From: G965207345 sp965207345 | GTDB taxonomy: Bacteria > Pseudomonadota > Gammaproteobacteria > PS1 > Pseudothioglobaceae | Direction of reading: 5' to 3' | Assembly (NCBI GenBank): GCA_965207345.1 | Contig: OZ242280.1 | Coordinates: 62,001-126,000 of the forward strand | Length of the DNA stretch: 64,000 bases | Shown: positions 8,609 to 18,370 of the stretch, piece after piece | How positions within the stretch are numbered: position 1 is the first letter of the stretch | Layout of the letters: the number at the start of each line of letters is the position of its first letter | Translations under genes and position numbers: made by a program | Notes under the pieces: generated by a model | The model's database searches: none | Told to the model about the DNA's origin: nothing | What the model saw: the letters and a program-made list of their open reading frames with translations, nothing else

Positions 8609-10897
8609 TTAATTATTTGGTTTTAACTCTATAGCTTTATCAAAATCTGCAATGGCTTTATCATGCTCACCTTTGTTTTTATAAGCATTTCCACGATTAT
8701 TGTAAGCACTAGCATCTTGTGGATTTAATGCTATGGCTTCATCATAATCTGCAATAGCTCTGTCATATTCACCTTTGTTTTTATAAACAATGCCACGATT
8801 ATTGTAAGCACTAGCATCTTGTGGATTTAATGCTATGGCTTCATCATAATCTGCAATAGCTCTGTCATATTCACCTTTGTTTTTATAAACAATGCCACGA
8901 TTATTGTAAGCATCAGCATCTTTCGAATCTAATGCTATGGCTTTATCAAAATATGCAATGGCTTTATCATGCTCATCTTTTTTGCCATAAGCGACACCAC
9001 GATTATTGTAAAAATCAGCATATTCTGGATTTAATACAATAGCTTTATCATAATCTGCAATAGCCCTGTCATATTCACCTCTTTTGTCATAAGCATTGCC
9101 ACGATTATAATAAGCCTCAGCATCTTGTGGATTTAATGCTATCGCTTTATCAAAATCTGCAATAGCTCTGTCATATTCACCTCTTTTGCCATAAGCATTG
9201 CCACGATTATAATAAGCCTCAGCATACTTTGGTTTTAATACAATAGCTTTATCATAATCTGCAATAGCCCTGTCATATTCACCTTTGTTTTTATAAGTAA
9301 TGCCACGATTATAATAAGCCTCAGCATACTTTGGTTTTAATACAATAGCTTTATCATAATCTGCAATAGCCCTGTCATATTCACCTTTTTTGTTATAAGC
9401 AATGCCACGATTATTGTAAAAATCAGCATCTTGTGGATTTAACGCTATAGCTTTATCAAAATCCACAATTGCTCTGTCATATTCACCTTTTCTGTCATAA
9501 ACAGCACCACGATTATTATAAGCATCAGCATCTTTTGGATTTAACGTAATAGCTTTATCATAATCTGCAATTGCTCTGTCATATTCACCTTTGTTTTCAT
9601 AAGCAATACCACGATTATTGTAAGCTTCAGCATCTTGTGGATTTAATGCTATAGCTTTATAAAAATCTGCAATAGCTCTGTCATATTCACCTTTTCCGTT
9701 ATAAGCAATGCCACGATTACTGTAAATCACAACAATGTTTTCTGGCTTTAATGCTATGGCTTTATCATAATCTGCAATAGCCCTGTCATACTCACCTTTT
9801 CCGCCATAAGCAATGCCACGATTATTGTAAGCTTTAGCATACTTTGGCTTTAATGCTATTGCTTTATCATAATCTGCAATAGCCCTGTCATATTCACCTT
9901 TGTTTTCATAAGTAATGCCACGATTATAATAAGCTTCAGCATCTTTCGAATCTAATGCTATAGCTTTATCAAAATCTGCAATTGCTCTGTCATATTCACC
10001 TTTTTCGCTATAAGCAACGCCACGATTACCGTAAGCCTTAGCATAATTTGGTTTTAACTCTATAGCTTTATTAAAATCTGCAATTGCTCTGTCATATTCA
10101 CCTTTTTTGTTATAAGCAATGCCACGATTATAATAAGCCTTAGCATACTTTGGTTTTAACTCTATAGCCTTATCATAATCTACAATTGCTCTGTCATATT
10201 CACCTTTTTTTTCATAAACAACGCCACGATTATTGTAAGCCTTAGCATACTTTGGCTTTAACGTAATAGCTTTATCATAATCTGCAATAGCTCTGTCATA
10301 TTCACCTTTGTTTTTATAAGCAATGCCACGATTATAATAAGCATCAGAATCTTGTGGATTTAACGCTATAGCTTTATCATAATCTACAATAGCTTTATCA
10401 TATTCACCTTTTTTTTCATAAACAATACCACGATTATTGTAAAAATCAGCATCTTGTGGATTTAACGCTATAGCTTTATCAAAATCCACAATTGCTCTGT
10501 CATATTCACCTTTTTTGTCATAAACAGCACCACGATTATTGTAAGCCTCAGCATACTTTGGTTTTAATGCTATAGCTTTATCATAATCTGCAATAGCTCT
10601 GTCATATTCACCTTTGTTTTGATAAGCATTGCCACGATTATTGTAAGCACTAACATCTTGTGGATTTAACGTAATAGCTTTATCATAATCTGCAATAGCT
10701 CTGTCATATTCACCTTTTTTTTCATAAACAACGCCACGATTATTGTAAAAGATAGCTTTGTTTGTTTCACTAAGGGTTTCAAATGATTCATGCTCAATTA
10801 TTTCTGTGTATTTTTTAACAAGAAGGCTATAGTCTTCATTCTCTGCACGCTCTAATTCTGCAGTATAGCTGATGAGTTTTTCTAGTTCTTTATTCAT
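8609..10897 (-). CDS. Protein of 21 tandem TPR repeats
   Basis: After an N-terminal part of about 44 residues the 762-residue protein consists of 21 near-identical 34-residue TPR units with the consensus YNNRGIAYxxKGEYDRAIADY plus DKAIALNPxDAEA. The invariant NRG, GEYDRAI and KAI positions are those of canonical TPR helices. The tenth unit has one extra residue. Units 19 and 20 are identical, which points to recent unit gain. No signal peptide, membrane helix or catalytic domain, so it is probably a cytoplasmic scaffold; partners unknown. The ~102-bp DNA repeat makes the locus prone to length change and assembly error. It stands alone between the array and ugd. Confidence 0.9.
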   Translation of the reverse strand: MNKELEKLISYTAELERAENEDYSLLVKKYTEIIEHESFETLSETNKAIFYNNRGVVYEKKGEYDRAIADYDKAITLNPQDVSAYNNRGNAYQNKGEYDRAIADYDKAIALKPKYAEAYNNRGAVYDKKGEYDRAIVDFDKAIALNPQDADFYNNRGIVYEKKGEYDKAIVDYDKAIALNPQDSDAYYNRGIAYKNKGEYDRAIADYDKAITLKPKYAKAYNNRGVVYEKKGEYDRAIVDYDKAIELKPKYAKAYYNRGIAYNKKGEYDRAIADFNKAIELKPNYAKAYGNRGVAYSEKGEYDRAIADFDKAIALDSKDAEAYYNRGITYENKGEYDRAIADYDKAIALKPKYAKAYNNRGIAYGGKGEYDRAIADYDKAIALKPENIVVIYSNRGIAYNGKGEYDRAIADFYKAIALNPQDAEAYNNRGIAYENKGEYDRAIADYDKAITLNPKDADAYNNRGAVYDRKGEYDRAIVDFDKAIALNPQDADFYNNRGIAYNKKGEYDRAIADYDKAIVLKPKYAEAYYNRGITYKNKGEYDRAIADYDKAIVLKPKYAEAYYNRGNAYGKRGEYDRAIADFDKAIALNPQDAEAYYNRGNAYDKRGEYDRAIADYDKAIVLNPEYADFYNNRGVAYGKKDEHDKAIAYFDKAIALDSKDADAYNNRGIVYKNKGEYDRAIADYDEAIALNPQDASAYNNRGIVYKNKGEYDRAIADYDEAIALNPQDASAYNNRGNAYKNKGEHDKAIADFDKAIELKPNN

Positions 10898-11160
10898 GGT
10901 TATAAACTCCTAATTTATTTCAATAAAGCTATTTATACCAGCTTTTTATAGCTATCATATACACTAATGATATTTTCAATGGTTAAATCAGCGTAGGTTT
11001 TAAAGGTAGTATGCCCTACTACTAATAATAAAAAAACGCAACAAAATAAATCTTAGTTATTTTTGACGGTAAAAAAATTAATAAGATTTAAAGGTTTTTA
11101 GGGTCATTAAGTATATAACTTCCTTAATTATTATTTTTTTAAATATATTTTTTAAAAAAA

Positions 11161-12345
11161 CTAATCACCGCCAAATAAATCACGCGTATAAACTTTGTGT
11201 TTAACTGTTTTAATTTCTTCAGATAAACGGTTAGCAACGATAATATCACTTATTTTTTTGAATTCATCCAGTGAATCAATAATGCGCGAGTTAAAAAAGT
11301 TTTTTGTCAGCATTGGTTCATAAACTACAATTTCAATACCTTTTGCTTTAATGCGTTTCATCACGCCTTGCACTGACGAGGTGTGTATATTATCTGACCC
11401 TGATTTCATAATGAGCCGATAGATACCAACGATTTTAGGCTGTTTTTTAATAATCTCACTAGCGATAAAATCCTTTCTTGTGCCATTTGCTTCAATAATT
11501 GCACCTATTAAATTATTCGGGATATCCCTATAATTTGCATGCAACTGCTTGGCATCTTTAGGCAAACAATAACCACCATAGCCAAAGGAGGGATTATTGT
11601 AATATAAGCCAATTCTAGGATCTAAACCTATACCTTTTATAATATCTTTACTGCTTAGCTTGTGAATCTTTGCATAAGTATCCAGTTCATTAAAATACGC
11701 AATACGCATCGCAAGATAAGTATTTGCAAAGAGTTTAATGGATTCAGCTTCGCTGGATTTTGTGATGAGTGTTTTAATATTTTTTTTGCGCGCCCCTTGT
11801 TTTAGGAGCTCTATGAAAATTCGTGCCTGTGTTAAGATTTTTTCATTTGATAGTTCTACCCCAACAACAATACGTGAAGGATATAAGTTATCATATAAAG
11901 CATATCCTTCTCTTAAAAATTCAGGCAAAAAAATAATACGCTCGGTTTTGAATAATTTACGCATTTTTTCACTGTAACCGACAGGCACAGTGGATTTAAT
12001 AACAAAGGTTGCTTTTGCATTAATTTTGATTGCTTCTTTTAGCACTTTTTCAATAGACTTAGTATCAAAACAATTAGTCTGTGTATTATAATCGGTGGGC
12101 GTTGCTATGATAATAAACTGCGCATTTTGATAGGCTTTTTTTTGATGAGTGGTTGGGTAGAAATGAAGTTTTTTTCGTTTAAAAAAATTTTCAATTTCCA
12201 AGTCAGCAATTGGTGATTTTTTCTCCTCTAGGAGTGCAATTTTATCTGCGTCAATATCAAGCGCACTAACGATGTTGTGTTGTGCTAATAAAAGTGCGTT
12301 TGCCAAACCCACGTAACCCATACCAACAACAGTTATTTTTATCAT
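11161..12345 (-). CDS. ugd: UDP-glucose 6-dehydrogenase
   Basis: A 394-residue protein of the E. coli Ugd type, oxidising UDP-glucose to UDP-glucuronate with two NAD+. The Rossmann motif GMGYVGLANALLLA is at residues 8-21. The middle has VIKSTVPVGYSEKM and FLPEFLREG, and the catalytic cysteine lies in NPSFGYGGYCLPKDAKQL (~258). The C-terminal GIYRLIMKSGSDN and YEPML segments are also conserved, and the length is normal. It supplies uronic acid precursors for capsule, LPS or exopolysaccharide; no other polysaccharide genes are nearby. The 263 bases between it and the TPR gene hold no gene I can see. Confidence 0.93.
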   Translation of the reverse strand: MIKITVVGMGYVGLANALLLAQHNIVSALDIDADKIALLEEKKSPIADLEIENFFKRKKLHFYPTTHQKKAYQNAQFIIIATPTDYNTQTNCFDTKSIEKVLKEAIKINAKATFVIKSTVPVGYSEKMRKLFKTERIIFLPEFLREGYALYDNLYPSRIVVGVELSNEKILTQARIFIELLKQGARKKNIKTLITKSSEAESIKLFANTYLAMRIAYFNELDTYAKIHKLSSKDIIKGIGLDPRIGLYYNNPSFGYGGYCLPKDAKQLHANYRDIPNNLIGAIIEANGTRKDFIASEIIKKQPKIVGIYRLIMKSGSDNIHTSSVQGVMKRIKAKGIEIVVYEPMLTKNFFNSRIIDSLDEFKKISDIIVANRLSEEIKTVKHKVYTRDLFGGD

Positions 12346-12450
12346 AATTGGATATTTTTATTAAAGATAAGCGATACTAGCTGGTATAAATCACCTTGTT
12401 TGCACAGATACATAAAAAATGCGCATAACTATATCTTTACAAAAAACGAG

Positions 12451-12763
12451 TCATTATAAAAAATGGCTAATTATACCAAGCGATTCTTAGCTTATTTTTG
12501 TTAAAATAATCAGGCTTTATGCAAATAATTTTTTCATTTTTTAAAATATTTCTAGTGATATTTTTTAATAGTTAAATTTATCACCTCTACAAAAAATATT
12601 AAAATTAGTCTACCTTCATGCTTTTAATGGCTAACTAAAATAGTTAGTAGCATTTTTACTATATTTTATAATATTTACTTATGATTATTTTGCATCATTC
12701 TAGCTATGATTTAGCAAAAGAAATTGCCACTCTTTTTAATATGCGTTTTAATTATTATAAAAA
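12451..12763. repeat. Left direct repeat: serB promoter plus first codons
   Basis: About 313 bases that recur at 19604-19917 with few substitutions and one indel. The copy begins at TCATTATAAAAAATGG, includes an AT-rich upstream region with an inverted repeat (CTAACTAAAATAGTTAG), the serB translation start and the first 27 codons, and ends abruptly in TATAAAAA. Outside these limits the two flanks are unrelated, so the repeat precisely bounds the accessory island 12764-19603. Confidence 0.9.
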
Positions 12764-12767
12764 ATGA
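12681..12767 (+). pseudogene. Truncated serB 5' fragment
   Basis: ATG 12681 opens the same reading frame as the intact serB at 19835 (MIILHHSSYDLAKEIATLF). After 28 codons, 27 of them from the repeat, it stops at TGA 12765-12767. That TGA overlaps the ATG of the next gene (ATGA), so translation of this stub could feed ribosomes into the cyclase-like gene. It is a leftover of the duplication that created the island's flanks and cannot encode a phosphatase. Confidence 0.9.
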
Positions 12768-13477
12768 ATTTCACAAAAAATAACTCGTTGCCAACAGATA
12801 GCTATATTTCTAATAAATCTATATTTATTTGGATAGATATCCTAGGCTTTTCAAATGCTGCAGAGGATGAAAAAAAATACGAAGGATTATCAGATATTCT
12901 AAAGAAATTTCAAAACATGTTTAACGAGGGTAACTACTATTCATCTCGGATTATCTCAGACGGTATTGTTTTAATAGTTAAAAAGGATATTTCCTACGAT
13001 AAATTAAAAGAAATTTTACAAGAGATTGGGGAGAAACAATTTAATTTTATATTAAATAAAAATCATTTTATTAGAGGCGGTATTGCAGTTGGCACAAAAT
13101 TACAAAATAATAACGATAACTTTATTAGTAATGGATTAACCCGTTCTGTAAAAATTGAATCAAGATATGTAGACTGGCCAGTCATTGGCACGGATAAAGA
13201 AAATATTAAACAAATGCGTGATATTTTTTCAATCCCTGATGACAATGAATATTTTGGTTTGATGCATAGCTATAACAATAGGGGTGAGGATATTTATTTT
13301 ATAGATTTTATAAATGATGCTAATAGAGATGATTACTATTCATTAGTGAATAGTATGATTGAAAAGTTTAAATTAAACTCAAAAATTAAAAATAAGTATT
13401 TATGGTTGTTAAAATATTTTCGTCATAAGTATGGCGATAGTAAGTTTAATGAACAATTTAAAAAAACAGTGTTATGA
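12764..13477 (+). CDS. Nucleotidyl-cyclase-like protein
   Basis: A 237-residue soluble protein whose motif order resembles the class III nucleotidyl cyclase catalytic domain: a strand ending FIWIDILGFSN (first metal-binding Asp and the GF turn), RIISDGIVLIV (second acidic position, as in GDxxxAxF), then FIRGGIAVG (the iGIhtG-like strand) and WPVIGTD. No sensor domain is present. I infer this fold from motif spacing only; purine-specifying residues cannot be assigned. It starts with ATGA overlap to the serB stub and ends with ATGA overlap to the NACHT gene, so it is translationally coupled on both sides. In a defence setting it could make or sense a nucleotide signal, but an inactive cyclase homologue is equally possible. 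Confidence 0.55.
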   Translation: MNFTKNNSLPTDSYISNKSIFIWIDILGFSNAAEDEKKYEGLSDILKKFQNMFNEGNYYSSRIISDGIVLIVKKDISYDKLKEILQEIGEKQFNFILNKNHFIRGGIAVGTKLQNNNDNFISNGLTRSVKIESRYVDWPVIGTDKENIKQMRDIFSIPDDNEYFGLMHSYNNRGEDIYFIDFINDANRDDYYSLVNSMIEKFKLNSKIKNKYLWLLKYFRHKYGDSKFNEQFKKTVL

Positions 13478-16107
13478 ACTATATAAATTTACATCTAAGA
13501 AAACACGATAAACAAGATAATCAAAATTTGTATCTTCGTGATGTAATTCGAGACAATACACTCATTGTTTTATTAGGTGCACCAGGTAGCGGAAAAACAT
13601 CAATATTTAAAAAATACAAAGAAAAAGATAGTAGCACTACAGAATTTTTAACCGTTAAAAAATTTATTCATTTAGAACCAAATATTAGTAAAACTACCAA
13701 AATATTGTTACTTGATGGACTAGATGAATATAGAAGTGTTGAGCATGATAAAACTTTTGTTATCACTACACTTGCTGACAAAATAAAGAAGTTAAATAAA
13801 GATATTAAAGTTGTTATTAGCTGCAGGGAGATGGATTGGTATGGTGAAGTTGACCGTGCATCATTAAAAAATGAAATTGGAGAAGATGCAAAATTATATA
13901 ATGTTATGCCACTTGATGAGGAGCAGAAAGAAAAGCTAGCAAGTTTATTAAAAATAGAAAATAAAGAATCTTTTATTGACAGATTTTCCAGTTATGGTGG
14001 TTTTTTAGATAATCCACAAATGTTTATTATGTTAGCAGAGATTTACAAGAACAATACTCATAGTTCAATTATTAGCTCTAAAAAAGATTTATATTCACAA
14101 TTCATAAAAAACTCTGTTGAGCATAATCTAGAGTATACACACAATAATATAGCCCTTAGCCAATTAGAAATTTTTAAATATGCAGGCTATATTGCCTTTT
14201 ATTATATATTTTGTAATATTGATATCCTCAATGATGATAATTTTATTGATAGTATTGCTAATGAGGAAAAAGGTTATCCGAAAGAAAAAATTAAACAGGC
14301 ATTAAACACTAAACTTTTTAGTGATGGTAAATTTATTCATAGAACCATTGCAGAATTTTTATTGGCTAAGTTTATTGTTAAAAATAAATTTACAGGCGAC
14401 ATCGCACAAGAAAGAATTAAAGGTTTATTTAGTAAAAAAAAGAGAGTACCAACCGAATTAAGAGGCTCTTTTTCTTGGCTTTGCTCACTATCAGAAGAAC
14501 GGGAATTTATAAAAATTGATCCTTATTATCAAGTCATTCATGGCGATAATTCTTTATTCAATAATAGCCTTAAAAAAGAGATTGTGTTGCAAATTAAAAA
14601 GCATGCCGAACTTAATCCATATTTCTTTGATTCTAGACAAAGAAAGGATTTAGAAGGTTTTTATCACCGAGATCTTGATAATTTTTTAATGGAAGAATTT
14701 ACTAATTCTTTACAACTACAAAATCATTATAAGATATTTATTGCTAGTATCATTATTACTGCTCAATCAGTTAGCAAAAAGATGCTAGGATTTTCAAAGA
14801 AAATTATTTTAGATGATAAAGTGCCAAGCTATGTTAAAGCTAGGATTATCAAAATTTTTCAAGATAGAGAATCCGAAATAGATTTTTTAAAAGAGGCTTT
14901 AGAAAAAATTAAAAATAATAAAATTACTGATCAAGAAAATTATATTAAAGAAAAAATATTAGATATTCTTTATCCTAAATTTATTACTCCTAATGATATA
15001 GAACCTTATTTAAAACTTTATCATATTAAAAAAGATAAGCATTATTATTATTATTATTGTGATTTTTTATATAAAACCGAATATCAAGATAAATATGATT
15101 TGGTATGTAAGATTTATAAATTAAATGCAACTGGCAATAAAGAAACCTTTTCTTTGCCAAAACATATTAATCATTTTGTTTATGATTATTTTGCTGAGAC
15201 TATACTTAAATTTGAAGATGGTTTAAAGGCAGAGGAAATCTATAATATTATTAAATATTTCAAAACTTATTATGGAAAATATAGATTCCCAAAGTTTGAG
15301 TCTTATCGCCATCCTAGTTATGGAATGTTAAAGAATGATAAAGAAAAATTAACTAAATTAGCAAACGAACTTTTTTCTTTATATTTAGATGATCATTTAA
15401 GAGAATCTGAAGATCCTTTTTACTTATTTGAACGTTTCACTCCTCTTCCTTATTCACCAGATAATAAAAGCAAAATACTGCTTGATAAAATGGACCCTAA
15501 TCTAAACAAAAAACAAAACCTTAGTTTACTTAATGCGTCTTTATTTTGTAGAAATAATGCAGGTGAAATGATGGCAATTTATATGAATTTAGCAAACGAA
15601 AAAGCTAAACAATTTAATTTTGAGAAAGAACTTAAAAAATGGCTTAATCCAGAAAAAAATGATTGGAAAATAAAGCAAGAAAAAGAAGCACAAAAAGAAA
15701 AAGAGAAAAGTGAAAAAATAAAACAAGAAAATGAACTATATTTTTCCAAAAAAACAGATGATGATATACAAAAGAATTTTGGTGTTCTACATCATATTTC
15801 GAAACAGATATATTATAAACAGGAATACAATGAAAATCATGAAAAAAATTTAATAAAAGATACGTTCAATAGATTAAAAAATATTTTAAAAAAAGCTATT
15901 TTTAATAGAGTTATAGAACCTAACTTATTAACGCTTAAATCACTCGCTAAAAACTCTCCTGGCGCGGATAGGAATATTGACCTCATGTATTATGTTTCTT
16001 GCACATTAAATAATTCTCAAAAAATAGCTAGCATTAAAGAAGGTAATTTTACAAAATATCTTTATATTATTACTTGGATTAACAGTGAGATTGGGAGGCA
16101 TTGCTAA
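13474..16107 (+). CDS. NACHT/STAND-type NTPase
   Basis: An 877-residue frame overlapping the cyclase-like gene by 4 bases. Near the N-terminus it has a P-loop, GAPGSGKT at 35-42, a NACHT-style Walker B, ILLLDGLDEYR at 77-87, and a sensor-like VVISCREMDWYG near 115. A long helical region follows, with a Lys/Glu-rich stretch (EKEAQKEKEKSEKIKQE) near residue 735. NACHT proteins are multimerising switches that activate a fused or linked effector, in bacteria often against phage. The next coding stretch (16126-17316) lies in the same frame after only a few stop codons and carries a nuclease motif, so this may be the front part of a single larger protein broken at 16096-16126. Very A+T-rich, like the rest of the island. 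Confidence 0.8.
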   Translation: MNYINLHLRKHDKQDNQNLYLRDVIRDNTLIVLLGAPGSGKTSIFKKYKEKDSSTTEFLTVKKFIHLEPNISKTTKILLLDGLDEYRSVEHDKTFVITTLADKIKKLNKDIKVVISCREMDWYGEVDRASLKNEIGEDAKLYNVMPLDEEQKEKLASLLKIENKESFIDRFSSYGGFLDNPQMFIMLAEIYKNNTHSSIISSKKDLYSQFIKNSVEHNLEYTHNNIALSQLEIFKYAGYIAFYYIFCNIDILNDDNFIDSIANEEKGYPKEKIKQALNTKLFSDGKFIHRTIAEFLLAKFIVKNKFTGDIAQERIKGLFSKKKRVPTELRGSFSWLCSLSEEREFIKIDPYYQVIHGDNSLFNNSLKKEIVLQIKKHAELNPYFFDSRQRKDLEGFYHRDLDNFLMEEFTNSLQLQNHYKIFIASIIITAQSVSKKMLGFSKKIILDDKVPSYVKARIIKIFQDRESEIDFLKEALEKIKNNKITDQENYIKEKILDILYPKFITPNDIEPYLKLYHIKKDKHYYYYYCDFLYKTEYQDKYDLVCKIYKLNATGNKETFSLPKHINHFVYDYFAETILKFEDGLKAEEIYNIIKYFKTYYGKYRFPKFESYRHPSYGMLKNDKEKLTKLANELFSLYLDDHLRESEDPFYLFERFTPLPYSPDNKSKILLDKMDPNLNKKQNLSLLNASLFCRNNAGEMMAIYMNLANEKAKQFNFEKELKKWLNPEKNDWKIKQEKEAQKEKEKSEKIKQENELYFSKKTDDDIQKNFGVLHHISKQIYYKQEYNENHEKNLIKDTFNRLKNILKKAIFNRVIEPNLLTLKSLAKNSPGADRNIDLMYYVSCTLNNSQKIASIKEGNFTKYLYIITWINSEIGRHC

Positions 16108-16125
16108 GAGTGATTATTCTAGTGA

Positions 16126-17316
16126 TATATAGAAAAGAATGGTGGTAAATATGCCATAACAACATTAAAAGAATATATTACATTGATATTTGAGTCACAT
16201 ATTAAAAAACACAAAGGCATTTTAATATCCTATATTAATAAAGAAGATAATATAGATAGGCTAAAAGAAATAACAAGATTACGTGGTGCCAAAGATATTA
16301 AAGATAATATAATGCGTATTTTTTTAGATGTTTTTAATTTTAAAATTAGATTAGAAGAATTAAAAAAATTAAAAGAAATTGTTACTAAAGAGGAAGATAT
16401 AAATAAAATTAATGCCTTAATCATGTTGCTAGAGGATAAAAAAGAAGATTTTAAAATTAATACAGCAATATCACTATATCAATTATTAGAAGGAAATGGA
16501 ATACACAAAATATTAGATAATATAGCCATAGATACAAAATTGAAACTGGTTGATTATATGATGAATGCCTTTAATACAGAAGAATCAATTAAGTCTGTTA
16601 GCGTTGTTCAGTCTACTAAAGATAGTTGTGCTTCTTTTTTACAAACTGATGCACTTAATAATTTAACTTTAGAGGAATTAAATCAATTAGTAGAAAAACA
16701 TAAAAATGAAGGTGATATTTGGAGAAATAGAATTTACAGCCAAATCAACCAAAAAAATCAACAAGAGGCTGATAAAGAATATTTACAATATCCAGTAGAG
16801 AAAATAAAAGATTTTATATTATCTGATAACATTATCTCAAAAGAAAATTTTTATCAAGATATTTGTAGTAAATTTAATAAATTAAAAAATGAAATTGAAG
16901 ACAATACAAATAATGAAAAAAAATTATTTTATAATTATGACAAACCAAAAAAAGAAGAAGATTGCCGAGATGTTGTGGTACAAAAGCTTGAAGATAAATA
17001 TGGTTATGACATAGAATTAAATAGGGAGAAACTTAAAGCAAATAATCAAGTTGATATTAATATCAAATACAAGGCAAATTTAGACTACGAGGTGCAAGTA
17101 GAATGTAAAAAAGACAAAAATTCAAGTATATATACTGGCATTAAAAATCAATTGATAAGGAAATATTTACCACTTAGCGTTGAATATGGCATTTATCTTA
17201 TATTTTATTTTGGCTATAAAGTAAAAAAGGACAAATTTCTAAAAAAAGTAAAATCTTCTGTGCCAGTTGAATACTCAGAAAAAATTAAGGTAATTTGCAT
17301 GGATTTAACTAAATAA
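16126..17316 (+). CDS. PD-(D/E)xK nuclease-like protein or detached NACHT C-terminus
   Basis: The frame is open from 16126; a TTG at 16183 is the first plausible start (377 residues), but coding-like sequence (YIEKNGGKYAITTLKEYIT) precedes it with no start codon. The first ~270 residues are helical. Near residues 265-325 comes a restriction-endonuclease-like pattern: RDVVVQKLEDKYG, then VDINIKYKANLDYEVQVECKK, where the D of VDI and the E-C-K of VECKK fit the D...ExK metal site. It is in the same frame as the NACHT gene, and frame-2 codons GGIAKSDYSSDI bridge the gap, so two compensating indels could have split one NACHT-nuclease polypeptide of about 1,280 residues. As a stand-alone gene it lacks a clear start and ribosome site. 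Confidence 0.5.
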   Translation, partial: YIEKNGGKYAITTLKEYITLIFESHIKKHKGILISYINKEDNIDRLKEITRLRGAKDIKDNIMRIFLDVFNFKIRLEELKKLKEIVTKEEDINKINALIMLLEDKKEDFKINTAISLYQLLEGNGIHKILDNIAIDTKLKLVDYMMNAFNTEESIKSVSVVQSTKDSCASFLQTDALNNLTLEELNQLVEKHKNEGDIWRNRIYSQINQKNQQEADKEYLQYPVEKIKDFILSDNIISKENFYQDICSKFNKLKNEIEDNTNNEKKLFYNYDKPKKEEDCRDVVVQKLEDKYGYDIELNREKLKANNQVDINIKYKANLDYEVQVECKKDKNSSIYTGIKNQLIRKYLPLSVEYGIYLIFYFGYKVKKDKFLKKVKSSVPVEYSEKIKVICMDLTK

Positions 17317-17331
17317 TAATATTCATCCAAT

Positions 17332-18135
17332 ATGTCATCAAAATATCCACTTCCACCGCCAGCAAAAGCACCGGAGTTTGAAAAAGGCGTAATAGATGTT
17401 AATTTTTGCCATAATCCAATATGTGTTAATTTTGGCATTTCATGGCATCAATCTCTAAAAGACAATAAAGATATCTATAGTGTAAGAAAAGATGGAGAAC
17501 ACCCAACAATTGAAAAACTTTCAGAACAATTAAATATATTTTATAAGGAACAAAACATGAAACCAGATAGTTTAATTGCTATTTTTAATGATATTATTGA
17601 TTGGTTTTCTAAAGCATCAGATAAAAACATTTATGATAGTAATCAGTATATAAATCTATCAGCTAACATGCCTCCTTCAGCCAGTCAAACAATTATATTT
17701 CTTATATTGAATTATTTAAATAACACCTTTATGTCGTGCAATGACACAAACTCTAATAATTCAGTTAAATCTATGAGATATGTTATTGTTATTGACGAAG
17801 CTCATGTCTATCTTAAGAATAAAAAAGCGGCTGAAATATTAGAAAGATTGCTAAGACTAGTAAGATCTAAAGGAGTAATGGTAATTTTAATGACACAAGG
17901 TGTGGAAGACTATAAAACCAAAAATTTTGATTTTTCTTCTCAAATAAGTACATCAATTTTATTAAACATAAAGGATAAAAATAATAGCAAGTATATCCAA
18001 AGTTTTCTAGGCGTTGATAAAAGTAGTAGTAAATTATCTACATGCTTAAAAGGGTTAGACCCTAAAAAAGGTATTGTTTGTAAAAATGAACCCCAATTAA
18101 TTGATGCTAATTTGTTTTTTAATAGAGTACTTTAA
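17332..18135 (+). pseudogene. Chimeric ORF: zinc-finger stub joined to HerA/DptH-like ATPase piece
   Basis: The 267-residue frame looks like two unrelated pieces. Residues 1 to ~58 (APEFEKGVIDVNFCHNPICV, then NFGISWHQ and SVRK) look like the zinc-binding N-terminus of a transposase. From about residue 60 it resembles the C-terminal part of a HerA/FtsK-type ATPase such as DptH of phosphorothioate restriction: Walker B VIVIDEAHVYLK, then RSKGVMVILMTQGVEDY and SFLGVDKSSSKLSTCLKGL. No Walker A is present, so the ATPase is incomplete. Probably debris from a transposition next to a defence gene. The DptH assignment is from motif resemblance only. Confidence 0.5.
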
Positions 18136-18256
18136 TGTTCTTGATGTAGCCCACACACAAAATAATTATCATCCTTTTCTAAATTTTATAGCACAAATAG
18201 TTGAAGAAGCATTTGAGCCATATTGGTTTGCACTGAGTAAAAAACAATCAATGTGA
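18125..18256 (+). pseudogene. Gene-end fragment, possibly a Fic protein tail
   Basis: In the frame one base off the preceding ORF, codons read EYFNVLDVAHTQNNYHPFLN followed by FIAQIVEEAFEPYWFAL, then stop at 18254-18256. The pattern (A.....Y.PF..FIA..V) is like the last helices of Fic-domain AMP transferases, but the catalytic HPFxxGNGR core is absent. No start codon. It is a remnant. Confidence 0.3.
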
Positions 18257-18370
18257 TACGCGTCTGTAAAATTAGAATACAAATTAGTTAAACTAGAAAC
18301 AATTCATAAATCATCTCAGCCAACTGCTAACGTAGCTGGTTTCAAGTGTTAATACTAAGGAGAGAGCATA

